From NCBI GenBank assembly GCA_026119935.1, contig JALRMH010000029.1:186001-250000 (forward strand): a stretch of 64,000 nt of DNA. The letters are read 5' to 3'. This DNA is from Endothia cerciana (lineage: Eukaryota; Ascomycota; Sordariomycetes; Diaporthales; Cryphonectriaceae). Positions 10,048-21,142 of the stretch are shown in pieces. Positions within the stretch are counted from its first letter, which is position 1, and every line of letters starts with the position of its first letter. Below the pieces are notes generated by a model. That model was not told where the DNA came from. It did not search any database and saw only the letters and a list, made by a program, of their open reading frames with translations. The position numbers and the translations under genes were made by a program.

Positions 10048-10573
10048 AGGAGCTGGAGGATGACCCGCTGAGTCGAGTAAGATGGATATCGGAGAGCAGT
10101 CGGCATGGGCATGCCGTCGAGGCCTCGCTCTATTGGGACCTTATGTCGCCCTGATCTGGTCGCCTAAAGAATTAGCTGGATGCTTGGTCAGCGAGGCATC
10201 TCCGGGCAAAAGCCCTGAGGGAAACGAAGGCTGCCGATAGGGAAAACCAAAGACGGGTGGCGAGGGCTCGGTGCAATAGCCCCATCTCGTGCTGATGTTG
10301 TTGAGGCCTGGCCCTGCCACACCGGGCGGCGAGAGACCTCCCGGGTCGCTGCTAACAGATGAAGGTCTGGCCGGATGTCATTCTGAAAGCTTCATAAAAT
10401 TCATTGTCTCGAATACGCGCCTTATGTATCAGATCCAAAGCCGTCTGTCTCCGTCCGCACCTCAAAGCGGAAGGAAGTTCGTGAGAATTTGGGTATGTGT
10501 ATGTACAGTAGGGAAAAGCAGGATCGCCGTCAGAATATGGACAGAACAGGAGCCGAGCAAAGTCGAAACCACA

Positions 10574-10626
10574 CCGTGCCGTGCCGTGCCGTGCCGTCCG
10601 TCCGTTAGTCCGTCCGTCCATCCATC
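10574..10626. repeat. (CCGTG)4 followed by CCGT/CCAT repeats
   Basis: Four CCGTG units pass into degenerate CCGT and CCAT units. It is a low-complexity tract in an intergenic region. Confidence 0.8.
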
Positions 10627-11218
10627 GTTTTTGGGATATCAAAACATGTCAAACGCTAAACCGACGACACAGTAAGAAGAAGAAAAAAAGAAAGAAAATA
10701 AAAATAAAAATAAAAAGAATGCTGCTTGCTCTCCTCACCAAGACACCCCGAGATAATCTTGTCTGGGCCATGCCCTCTTCTCCGGCTGACACGAAAGTAA
10801 TAGATGAGGGGAGAAACGTCATGTCTAAGATCTAATGATGTTGTTGGTTGTCTGCCATGCGTTCGTGGGAAGAAGATAATCACAAGCCCGCCCTTTGCTC
10901 CCGACGCAGGCCAGGCCAGTCTGAAACCGCGCATCTTCAAAATGATCGCGTTGCGCCAGCCGAGCTCGGCTCGAAAGCAACGCACAGACTTGACCACGAA
11001 GTACAGCATGAAGACACAGTATTGTGGTGATTTGGTGAGAGGTTGTGAAGTGATCGAAGACTTTCCAAGATGCGCCGCTCACTATTCACCAATTATAGCC
11101 TGGTGACGCGTGGAAATCGCCCTGGCCGTAGCGGTTGGAAGATCGTAGTAAAGACTGCCATGTGAAAGCCCGACGGCAGATAGGATCATGGTCAGCGACG
11201 GACGGAGTGAACAACCCA

Positions 11219-14200
11219 CTACAGGATGGCATCCTCCTCTTGTATGCTCGCCATGCCCATACTGTGGCCGTCTGTGCCAGACCCGCCCTCGAGCTGGGGC
11301 TGGCTGGGCGGCGGCATCAAGCCCTTGGCAGGCGTCGCTCCTCCACCGCCTCCACCGCCTCCGCCGCTGCTGGCGTTGCTTGCCCCCGCGTCTGGTGCGC
11401 TGACTGTGCTTGTTGAAAGCAACGCCTTGTCTCCCTCGTTGCTGTTCATGGCACCTTGTGAACCGCCGGGGGGATCAGCGGCGCTCGTGATCTCGCGGTG
11501 TAGTGGGGAGGAGTGGTTGGGCGAGGTAGACTTCTTGGAGTAGCCGTCGCCGTTTCCGCCACGGGATGAAGTTCGAGGTGATACTCGGCCGGTCTGCCAC
11601 GGAGAAAGATTAGCCAGTGTGACCTCAGAGGTGCTTGTCCCATGTCAGAGAAAGCTCACCTGCTTGGCCCATCTCAGCCCACAACTGTTACAAAGATCGC
11701 GGTTGCCGCTCGGTCCCCTCCTCCACTCAGGCGTGTTGCGCGTGTGGCAGTTCGCACAATCTCGTATGGCGTTGCCGACCCCCTTTCTCCTCTTCCGCTT
11801 CTTCTTGTTACTAAGCAGCGTGCCGAGCTGCTCCGCCAGCAGTCTGTTCACCTTCTCCATCTGCCGCAGCTCGAACTGCCACGAGCTACACCTGGTGGTC
11901 TTCAGCTCCTCGAAGATGTTGTCATCGCTGGCGAGCGCCACGTCCTGAGAGCCGAGACGCAGGCTACCGCCCGGTGCGGCTGACATGAGGCCCTGCTCTT
12001 GACCGGACGCGGGCCGGTCACGGCCTGGCGAGGCGAGCGAACCGTGAGACGGCTGGGTGGGATCCTCTGGTGGTCCGCTGTTTAACAAGGACGTGGACTT
12101 GCCTGTAGAGGCCGCTGGGGCAAGCGCCCGGCTCGATGCCTTCAGCAGCTTTGTTTGCGCCAGCAAGAACGTGGGCTTCTGGCCCTCAGAGGCATCTCCG
12201 GGGTACAAGACCGTGGACGCTTGCAACACCTGACCCCTCCTGTTCTGGACCTCATGCTTGCACGAGACAATTTTACCGCGCCTGGCCTTCTCTATTGCCC
12301 GCCCGAACTCCGGCCTTGTCTCCTTGCGCATGTAGTCTTGTATGCTGGTTCCGACCAGCTGGTCTGGCTGCAAGTCGAGCAGCGACCGGACGTTCGAGGC
12401 GACAAATAAAAACATGCCCGAGGTCGACAGCTTTGTCCAGAGCTCGCCGTCGCCGATCCCTCCGTTGGCCTCGACGTCGCTCCTGCTCAGGGCGAACACT
12501 GGTCGTTTTCGGCCGACCAAGATGATGCATTTCCTTCCCTTGCCCTGCTCGACGAAGAGAGAACCATGACTTTCGAACCACGTATACCCGCTCTGCTTCC
12601 TTCTCACACGGAAAACAATGTTGACATATTTCTCCACCGCCGTGTCCTTCAGCTCCCTGGTGATCGGCACTATGTCAGATGGGTGACATATTGAGGATAT
12701 CGGGTTGCCGACCAGCTCGTTGGGGTCGTATTCGAGGATCTTCTTGCAAGAAGGAGACAGGTACAAGAAGAGCCCCTTAAGTGATAGCACGTGGACGACG
12801 TCGTCCGTGTTCTCTAACAGCATCTTGTCCCATGACTGCTTGTGCCAGTCGCTCAGCGCGGCCCCGGGCTTGATCTGCTGAAGCAGCGTCGAAACATCAT
12901 CCAGCCCGAGCGTCTGACCACTTTCTGGATCCCACTGGTTCGACTGTGGTGGTGTCCATATATATTGCCCGATATCGCTGTGCTTGTAGTTGACCGGAAA
13001 CGCCCCCTGCTTCTCCTTGCCTGCGATGGCATCAGGGCACTCGACCAGATCGATCTGGAATCCGATGAAATACCGAATGTCTTTGGAGTCCCAAGGAATC
13101 GGTATCATGGTGAGGAGATTAAGGAAAGGCTTGCCGCCCTTTCGGTAGTTGATCAAGCCCTGCTGGCACTCCTTGCCTTCCTGAACCTTCTTCTTCAGAT
13201 TGTATACCGCGTCGTTCTCTACAAACTCCCTCTTTGCGCCAGCCTCAACCTTCCCGTCCGGCGCCTGGAGGAATCGGCAGTTCTGGCCAACGATGTCGTG
13301 ACGGCTATAGCCTGTCAGGTTCTGAAAGTTGTCGGAGACGTAAATAATGGGACAGTCGTTCATAGTGATGTCGCAAACAACGAAGGCACATGAAAAGTCA
13401 ACGGCGCCGAGCTGTATCTCCGGATTCGGTCTCGTCGATACATAGTACAGAGCTCGTATCATGTCGAAACCACTTTTCGAGTAGATATTCGTCCCCGTCG
13501 AGTCCGCGCCCGAAGGAGCCTGTACCGGCACAGCTGCTGGCGTCGCGGGCGTCTCAGGGGCGAGGCTGGGCCTTGCCGTGCTGGGGCCCTGTGACAGCGA
13601 TGACGCAGTTGATTGTTGGAATGGGGTTGCGCTGGATATCTCTCTCGATGGGCCTGGCGGGCCCATACCGTAAGAACCCATGGGGCCGCCATTCCCCTGC
13701 TGCGGATGTTGGGATGCCCCCGAGCTGTTGTTGCCATAGGCCTGGGGGACGGCCAACATCTCATCGTCGGCGTCGTCCATCCCCATCGATGCGGGCGGGT
13801 GCGCCGCGGTGGCGCTCATGGGATCGTCCGCTGGGTTCATGTCTATCGCAAAATCGGGCGATACCGAGCCCATACCACTGTCGAACTGTCTGTTCAGGTT
13901 TGGACTGTTGAACATCTGCATGGCGTTCGGGTCCGAGGACATGGAGCCCATGTTGAGGTTCGAGAAGCTCATCATGTTGTTCATGACATCCGGAGATATG
14001 GTGGAGAAGTCGTTAGGATCGGACATGCCGATGGGGTTGTTGAAACTCGCGGGATTCTGCATATCCATGGGCGAGGTCATGGTGCTCATGTTTCCGTAGG
14101 TGGCCATGCCGTCGGCCATCGTCGAGGGCACCCCGGCGGTGGGAAGCCGGCCGTCGAAGTGGAACCCCCTGAAATTATCGTTACTGCTTCCGAACTCCAT

Positions 14201-14548
14201 CATAGACATCCTCCTGTTGGCGTCATCCTGGGGCGCCTGGGCCTGGCTGGGCGAGAAGGGATGCGGCACGCTGCGCCGTCTCCGGGTCTCCGCAGCCGCA
14301 TTCTGGGATATGATCTCGTCGATGGAGTCACCGCCCATCATGGGCGTGTCCGCACCCATGGGAGGCATCACGGACTGGGGGTCGCGGGGCGAGCGCTGGT
14401 CGTTCTGCTGTCCGTGGTGCATGTTCTGCATGTTGAGGTTCCCTGGCTGCCCAGCCTGCTGCTGGCGCTGCCTCGCAGCCTGAAGCTGCCTCCGCAGCTC
14501 TCCCGGGGCCAGCTGATCCTGATAGAAGTGGTCCATGTCGGCGGCCAC
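11219..14548 (-). CDS. wc-1: White Collar-1 blue-light photoreceptor and GATA transcription factor
   Basis: Exon 1 is 14548-11660 and exon 2 is 11593-11219, with a 66 bp intron (donor GTGAGC, acceptor GGCAG), giving 1087 residues. WC-1 pairs with WC-2 as the White Collar Complex, which senses blue light and drives light-induced and circadian (frq) transcription in the nucleus. The LOV domain covers about residues 360-510 with the flavin-bonding Cys424 in GQNCRFLQAPDG. Two further PAS domains follow (about 573-686 and 697-800). The GATA zinc finger is at 931-956 as Cys-X2-Cys-X18-Cys-X2-Cys (C931, C934, C953, C956). The C-terminus after the intron is Ser/Pro-rich with a run of nine glycines. 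The N-terminus is Gln/Met/Asn-rich but lacks the long polyglutamine of Neurospora WC-1. The start at 14548 is the first ATG in frame; an upstream non-coding exon is possible. Confidence 0.95.
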
Positions 14549-16066
14549 ATCGGCTGTGCCTGGCGGTGCAGCACCGGCAGGTGGGATAGCGTGCCTCTAT
14601 CTTCGGCGCAGTAGGTCACTGTCCGGGGGCAGATGGTCGTAGCTGCTGTTGTTGTCGACAGTAGCATGGGCGTCTAGGTGGTGGGCGCCCAAGGCGATGC
14701 GGGCATGAGCTTATCGGCACGAGACAGCTATCGAGGAATCACGGCCCAGGTCGTGCGCGTGGATGTATTCTCCGTGTCGGGACCGGCGAGCAGGAGGAGG
14801 AGGGGCCGGTCGTCGGTCAATTTGCCGTCACGCGGGGTGTACCGAGTTTTCGCGATCCACCTAGAATTTCTAACGGGTTCTTCGTATGCCCTCTGGGGGA
14901 CATGGCCTTCTCGCGCAGGACAGGATCGACGGTCGCGAGGGGCGGACCGCAAGTCGGAAGTCCGGAACAAGGGAAAGAGATTTCTCCGCAGGGATGGATC
15001 TGGGGAGGTCGCGGAGATGGACGTCGTAACGGATAAGGATGGTGGGAGCGATATCGTGATCGTTGCGGCTGTCGTCTGTCGCTGTCTCCGTCGTCGCGAT
15101 CTTCGTCGTCGTTGGCCAATACGGGACGGTGCGGTGCGGTGCGGTGCGGTGCGGTGCGGTGCGGTGCGGTGCGGTGCGGTTCGGTTGACGGGCGGATGGC
15201 GGGCGGGCTGTTGCAGGAATGTTGGAGGCGGTGGCACAAGAGTCGATGGAAGGTCGTCGTTCGGGTTCGATGATGATTATGTGGTAGGTTCGCATGACTG
15301 GGCATGGATCCTTTGGGCGCTGGGTACTGTACTTGTGTACAGGTGCCCTGGTGCCCTGGTGGGTGCTGTAACGGGTGTCCTCCACTGGTCGAGCCTCCCC
15401 AGTCTCCAGTGGGCGGGGCGTGGAGTAACGCGCGAGGAAATGTTCCCCCCCCCCCTGCCTCCCCCCGCCCACAACGCTGCACTGCACCTCACTGAGATTG
15501 ATTTTGGTCCTCTGCAGCGCTGGCTGGCGGTTGGTCTGCACCGTTGTTCAGGCTGGGTTACCGAGTCGAGGGGGCCCGCGCCATGTCCGGCTGTGACCCG
15601 CACCAGACCATGGTACTAGTACCTGCCTGAGTATATACATACATACAGGACTTGGTAGGAGATAAGGCACGTCGAAGGGCAAAGCGCGGCGCCAAGTGCC
15701 AGGTCCCTGACGTCAGCGCCTCGGTCCCGCTGAGAGAGACGAGACGGGGCGAGGAGGGAGCAGACGTTGCGGGGCTGCTCTTGGCGGGCAGAATCCTGTA
15801 GCACACTGCCTATGGTGGTGTGTCGACGTTTGGGCCCTCGTACTATACTGAGTAGTACATGGGTGGTATGTAGGGTCGCTGAAGACACTGGCTGCAAGAG
15901 TATTGTGGTATTTCTTTTTCAATCTGTGTGAGACCAGGGGACAGGGGGGAGACCGCAGTCGCAGATACAATGTACATACTATATACTATGGTAGTACTAT
16001 GCTACCAGACGTAAATGTTGTACCCCCTGTCATGTACCCTGTCTATGGTTGCCACTATACTATTTA
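14549..16066. other. Long GC-rich upstream region of wc-1
   Basis: About 1.5 kb without a supportable gene separates wc-1 from a dead transposon. It carries the GCGGT tandem repeat, a C tract near 15443-15463 and short low-complexity runs. Many frames are open only because of the high GC content. Promoter and 5' leader of wc-1 must lie here, but no specific binding site can be claimed. Confidence 0.4.
15128..15185. repeat. (GCGGT)10 pentanucleotide repeat
   Basis: Ten perfect GCGGT units at 15131-15180, flanked by partial CGGT and TCGGT units. It lies about 580 bp upstream of the wc-1 start. Confidence 0.9.
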
Positions 16067-16085
16067 CAGTAATAACTAACATTTT
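16067..16085 (+). repeat. Left terminal inverted repeat of the Tc1 element
   Basis: Begins CAGTAATAAC; pairs with 17214-17232 on the opposite strand, with ten leading bases identical and about 14 of 19 identical overall. Confidence 0.7.
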
Positions 16086-16135
16086 GATTTCCGATCCAGC
16101 CACCAAACTTTTTCTCCTCATCAACAACAACGACA

Positions 16136-17203
16136 ATGGCACCAAAACGAAAGGAACTAGACCACGAACAACGTCACGATATTCACACTCTTTTCTACGT
16201 CTGTAGACTGACTAAAAAGGAAATTTATCATCGTCTCGACGTCTGCCTCAGACAAGTTAAATATACTCTTGACCACGGCGAAACCTCTCGATTTCAAGAC
16301 CATGGCACTAAGCCAAAGCTTAACGATGACCAGGCGGACCAACTAATCCAATACGTTTCGCTAAGCAAATAGCATCGTCGTCTTCCTTTTTATAAGCTAG
16401 CTGACCGGTCTCTTTCTATCCTCGGTACCGCCGTCAGCGAATTTATAATTTGATCTACCCTCCGCCGCTTTGGCTATAAATAATACCTTGCTCGCAAAAA
16501 GCCTGCCCTTACACTAGCACACAAACAAGCCTGTCTAGAATAAGCCCTTAAGCATGTTAATTAGACCTTAGATTAGTAGGCATGCGTTCTTTAGACTAAT
16601 AAGACCTAGGTGACTAGAGGTCCTTATCGAAAGGTCTATGTAACTTGCCTACTAGAAGAGATTTATAACGCTGATTATCTCCTTGAGAAGTGGTAAAGAA
16701 AAAGAGGTTAGATGTTCTAGTAGTGCTTCTCTAGTATCTCTGTTAACAGTTCTTTTAAGGGACCGTGCCTATTCTAGGAGAAAGACTAGGGTATAATCAC
16801 AGAAGAGACATATTATTAATATACAGTTCCCTTGATTTCTAGCTGGATTAAATAGGTACGACGAGAGCTTTACAGCATTGAGCTGTCTCTTATGCAAGAC
16901 AACGCAAGTCCTTATAGGGCCTAAGGAACTCTTGACGACCTGGCTGAACGAGGGATTCTTGTGATATATTGGCCGGCTTTCTCTCTAGACCTAAATCCTA
17001 TAGAAACTGTGTGGTGCTGGATGAAAGACTATATAGAGAAAAGGTATGGCTATATAGAGAAGCTGTCGTATGATCAGCTTCGACGATGGGTTCGAGAGGC
17101 CTGGGACTCTATTGAAGGGGACAAGCTAAAAGATTTGTTGGCGACAATGCCACAGCGTTGCCAAGATGTAATTGATGCTGAGGGGGGGGCAACAAAATGG
17201 TGA
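16136..17203 (+). pseudogene. Tc1-type transposase with about 18 in-frame stops
   Basis: One frame runs from ATG 16136 to the stop at 17203 with no frameshift, but with about 18 stop codons. The N-terminus (MAPKRKELDHEQRHDIHTL) starts a helix-turn-helix DNA-binding region. The catalytic part reads L-stop-TNKT-stop-V where a family member has LWTDETWV, so the first Asp and following Glu appear changed to Asn and Lys (G to A). The second catalytic Asp survives in MQDNASPYRA, and the third acid in SLDLNPIETVWCWMK. Nearly all stops are TAG or TAA at sites where Trp or Gln would be expected. That is the CpA-to-TpA signature of RIP. The 3' 240 bases are still open. Confidence 0.85.
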
Positions 17204-17213
17204 AATTCAATTG

Positions 17214-17232
17214 AGTATCTTGGTTATTACTG
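17214..17232 (-). repeat. Right terminal inverted repeat of the Tc1 element
   Basis: Reverse complement begins CAGTAATAACCAAG, matching the left end. It lies just after the transposase stop codon. Confidence 0.7.
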
Positions 17233-18112
17233 GATTTGTATTAGTGGGTGGATACAAATGTGGGGGGAGACATTGCAAGGGATACGATAAATACCCCTGA
17301 CACCATAGTAGGCCGCCATAGAAAACCCCTGACCCTGCCCCCTGTCCAGCGGCCACCGTCTCTGCCCAAACGAGCTTGGGGCGGGGGGGGGGGGTGCGTG
17401 AACACTCTGGCGAAGACCTCTCTATCACAACACCTTCCAAAGTCTGCTCATGTCCGGCGTCCACGCACACGCCCACTTTATGCGATTGTCGAACGCTTTA
17501 GCACTCAAGACCCAGCTGCTGCTCGTCACAGCCCCCGACTGTCCAGGCTGTCAGACCAAGCCCGAGTGAAGGCCCTTCTACCCCCGGGCCAAGTCTCATG
17601 TTGGGCTACCATGTGAGTACTAAATAATCACTCATCGTAGCCTCGTGTTCGGACAGTACCTGGCTTAAGCAACCCTACGCAACCTAGCGCCGGGCCCACG
17701 AGTCTTTGCTTCTTCGGCCCAGTCCCTGCCGACCCGGCTCCGTGCCGTGCCGTGCACAATGGAACATTCCAGTGTCCTCCAGGTCCGGGGGGAGATGGAG
17801 GGTAAAACACTTGCTGTTTTGTGTTGGGAGCTACATGGTCGGGCTGCGGTCTTGTGCTCAACGTAAACGGGGGTGGAAGTGACAACGGGGGACTATGTGG
17901 TATGGCTGGGGCATAGACCGACAGACACTGGCTAGCTACTGTGTAGATAGTACCCAATCAATCACATTGGGACCCTGTACATCCAGCACGTCGTTAAGCC
18001 GGCCTGTGTGGCCTTTATGAACAGATCTGGTCCTTTTTCCTTCGCCGTGTCCATCATCTGGAGACGATCTGTGGTCCTCCCCCCCCCCCCCGGCCGTCAC
18101 ACGCCTCATCCA
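17233..18112. other. No gene seen; G and C homopolymer tracts
   Basis: Between the transposon and the 3' end of the SH3 gene. It holds a G12 tract (17383-17394) and a C13 tract (18079-18091). No supportable coding region or RNA gene was found. The part next to 18112 is likely the 3' untranslated region of the SH3 gene. Confidence 0.45.
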
Positions 18113-21100
18113 TCAGGTAAATTCCAAGGAAAAGCCGTCAGAGCGGCCCGAGGCGGTGCTGTTCCTCCTCCTGACCCCGAACAGGCCCTTGCCTGTGACC
18201 TTCCCACCCCCCTTCTCCTTGCGCCTCCCGGCACCGCCGCCTCCCCCGGCCGTCCCGGGCCTCATCTCGTCCCTCAGGGTCCCCTCGTCGACGTGGCTCC
18301 TGGGGAAGACCCCAAAGCGGCCCTTGCTGTTCGTCCCGCTCCAGCACCACGCCCCCCGCCCCCCTCCCAGCCCCTCCACCACGACCGGCCACCCCACGTT
18401 CGTGATGCGCTCCCCCTTGTCGAACCCGATCCAGCCGCGCTCCGCCGCGTCGCGGATCGAGGCCGCGGGGTCCCACCTCCACCTCGCCACCACGCTCACC
18501 GCGCTGCCGCTCGTGCCGGTGCCCTGGAACTGCATCGGCGGCGCGTCGAGCCGCCCCGGCCTGGGCTTCTCCAGCTCGACCGCCCTGGACGGGAAGTACC
18601 CCCACTCCCCGTCGTGCCATCCCGTGCACCACTTCCCGCCCATGCCCGCCGCGAACTCGACGCCCACGATCCGCGCCCCGACGAAGAACTGCAGCAGCGA
18701 GTCCGGCCCCTTGCCGTCGGGACGCGCCAGCCTCTTCTCCGCGTACCGCTGCACGTGGCTCTTGCTCGCCGTTGCTACGGGGAGCCCTGCCAGGGCTTCC
18801 GGCCCCGGCATGCCGTCCGCCGCCGGCGGGGCCGGCCCCTCGGTGAGCCAGAGGTCGAAGTCGCTCACGCGCGGGTCCGTGGCGAGGACCTCCTTGCCGT
18901 ACAGCACCGTGACCCCGCCCATCTCGGGCAGCGGCTGCGGGTGCCGCGCGAGGTGCCGGAACAGGTCGTCGCTGCTCCTGAACACCGTCGCGTCGCCCTC
19001 GCGCACCACCGAGCCCGTCTGCGCGCAGAACAGGCACCCGTAGAAGGCCTCGCTCGGCCTCTGCGACACGAGGTGCGACTTGTACAGCAGCCGGATCCGG
19101 AACAGGACGCCGCCCGGCCGCGGGAACGTGGCCCGCGGCGACTTGTCGTTGACGTCGAGGTCCAGCTCGCTGAACGCGTGCCCGTACGAGCACCCGCTGC
19201 ACCGCGCCGTCGTCGTGGACACGCCGGCCACGTGGCCCGCCAGGCGCCGCACCCCGTCCTGGTGCGCGCTGGACCTGAACGCCTGCGCGCCGGCGCAGAA
19301 GCCGGACATCGCGTAGAGGCTGCTGCGCGGGCCGATGGACGTGTCGGGCTCGCGGGGTGTGGGGCCCGAGTGCTGCGACGAGGTGAGGCTGTTGGCGGTG
19401 AAGGTGTTCGCGGAGCCGTGGTCGGAGATGACCGTTGCCCATTCTTCGGGGATGGCGGGGGAGATTGGTGTCGGGGTACGGGCTGCTCCGGAGGGGGGGA
19501 GCGGCGGGCGCTGGTCCTGGTGCTGCTGGTCGAGGGCTGCGGCAGGAAGGATGAGGGGCGTGAGGGCGTGGTTGGTCCGGAGTGAGTCGAGGCGCGTCTC
19601 CATGGTCTCGTCGGGTGTTTGCATGGGCAGTGGTGGCTCGGGCTTATTCTGGAAGGACGAGATGCTTGTCGCCTGGCTGAGAGGTGACACCCTCGATCGC
19701 TCCGGGCTGTTTGTGTACGCGGACGGGCTGGATGCGGCGGAGGATTCGATGCTGAACTGGCCCAGCTGGGATAGCATAGGCGTTAGGGGGCTAAAATCGA
19801 TCACGGAGGCGTGTTTCGGCCCGACGACATTGACGGCTTGGTGCTCTGGGATGGTTAGTGACTGCAGAGTCTGGAGAGCCTGCGACGGATGAGGCTCGTA
19901 GCGCGAGCCGGGCCGTTGTTGTGATTGGAGCCGTGATGATGAATCGGCTTGATCGCTAACCCATGCGTTGATGCGCGTGCCATGGCTGTTGTGGCCGCCT
20001 TGGCTTAACCGCGGGAAGACCGAATAGCTTACGCTGCTGGAATCTGTGTCTGCCGGGCTTGCCACTGTGGCATGGTTGGGACTGTCCTGGCTAGGAGTGC
20101 GAGCACGCGGTCGGTCCTGGTCGGCCGGCCTCTCGAGCGACGAGGCTCGGCTACGCAGTGCTTGGTCGAGTGCGTCTTGCGGTGCTTGCGGTACTGGAGG
20201 GATGACCTCGCCCGCAGCTGTGTATGCTGGCGGCGGCTGGGACTCGGCGCTTCCGGCACTGACTTGTGAGATGCGCGAGCGAGATGTGCCACTGCTGGCC
20301 ATGCTGCGCTGCGACCTGACAGAATTCATGTTCATACGGTCGTGATTGCGCCTGCCGGCCGGGACCCTGGGAGGGTGAGGTAGCATCTCTGCCGGCTCCT
20401 GGGGGGGCACTGCCGCGCATGCCTCTGCCGATCCTTTGGAGACCTGACGGTCTGGTGACTTCTGCGGCAACGACGGTGGCGGAGAAGTACTCCGTTCCCC
20501 TCTTTTGCCGGTAGGAGTGGGTGGTCGTCGAGGCGAAGGTGCATATAGGGCTGGCGTGCCCGGGGCAGATGAGTTGGAGAGTGACCTCGTGGTAGGTAGT
20601 GGTGGCAGTGGTGGCAGTGGTGGGAACTTGGAGGGTCGTGGCGGCGAGTATGCTCGTGACTTAGCCGGCTCAAATCTCGTCTTCTTGATGATGTCGATGA
20701 CATTGAGAGCCAGTGCCTTCGTAGCTGCTTGGACCTCAGTGAAGCGCTCCGACTCGAACGTCTCCGCCTCGGTGTAGTCTTCAAAGTCATAGAGGAGGTC
20801 CTCCAGCTTCCTTCTTCTCTCCTCAATGCCCTCTGACACGAGTCAGTGGAAGATGCCCGATTCGTGAGGATAACAAAGTGATGAAGAGGTCACGATACCA
20901 TTCTGGCTCAAGCTGTTCTTAAAGCTATCACCGTATTTCTCCGCCTGGCTGTCCCATAAAGGTTGCAGCCTCTTCAGTGCCCTCTCGCCTTCTTTCACGA
21001 CGGCGTGAGCGGCCTTGAGCATGTGTTTGGAGACATCGGCATCCTCATCGCCGGCATTCTCTGCATTGATGACAGTCTCCCTGCCCCTCTCGACCACCTC

Positions 21101-21142
21101 ACGGAACGGCCCGAGTATGAGGACCTCAGCGTCGACCCCCAT
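18113..21142 (-). CDS. SH3 domain-containing protein (987 aa)
   Basis: Exon 1 is 21142-20899 and exon 2 is 20832-18113, joined across a 66 bp intron (GTATCG donor, GTGTCAG acceptor) so that SLSQN continues into EGIEERRRKLEDLLYDFEDY. The first 130 residues are helical and charged. A long disordered Ser/Pro-rich part follows (about 140-560, with PPLPPLPPLP). A central segment has Cys-rich and His-containing motifs (CSGCSYGHAF, YGCLFCAQTG, DLFRHLARHP). An SH3-like stretch lies near ARIVGVEFAAG...KWCTGWHDGEWGYFPSRAVEL, and a second at about 860-915 (VVARWRWDP...WIGFDKGERI...GVFPRSHV). The ALYDY-type start, Trp and FP endings mark SH3 folds, which bind proline peptides. A role in cell polarity or signalling scaffolding is inference. 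Homologues are generally annotated only as SH3 proteins. Confidence 0.82.

Larger units (their letters stand above)
9510..11218. other. No gene seen; simple repeats
   Basis: This stretch lies between the divergent start of the proline-rich gene and the 3' end of wc-1. It holds a CAC repeat, a CCGTG/CCGT repeat and an A-rich section (10675-10720). Open frames are short and lack recognisable domains. Sequence near 11100-11218 is probably the 3' untranslated region of wc-1. Confidence 0.45.
16067..17232 (+). mobile_element. Dead Tc1/mariner DNA transposon, full length (1166 bp)
   Basis: The element is bounded by imperfect terminal inverted repeats: the first ten bases (CAGTAATAAC) are identical at both ends, and similarity continues more loosely for about 35 bp. 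The CAGT terminus is typical of Tc1 elements. The left end is preceded by TA (16065-16066), the expected target site; the right flank is GA, so the duplicated TA has probably mutated. Length and a single internal transposase frame fit an ordinary 1.2 kb Tc1 element. It is AT-rich compared with both flanks, consistent with RIP. Confidence 0.8.

Noticed and set aside
13613..14614. 333-codon plus-strand frame opposite wc-1
   Set aside because: His/Gly/Val-rich shadow of the Met/Asn/Gln-rich WC-1 N-terminus.
15128..15185. Tandem repeat considered as CRISPR or telomere-like array
   Set aside because: It is a 5 bp microsatellite without spacers and does not match TTAGGG.
18008..19585. 525-codon plus-strand frame opposite the SH3 gene
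   Set aside because: It is Arg/Pro/Ala-rich shadow coding in very GC-rich DNA; the minus-strand frame carries the SH3 motifs.
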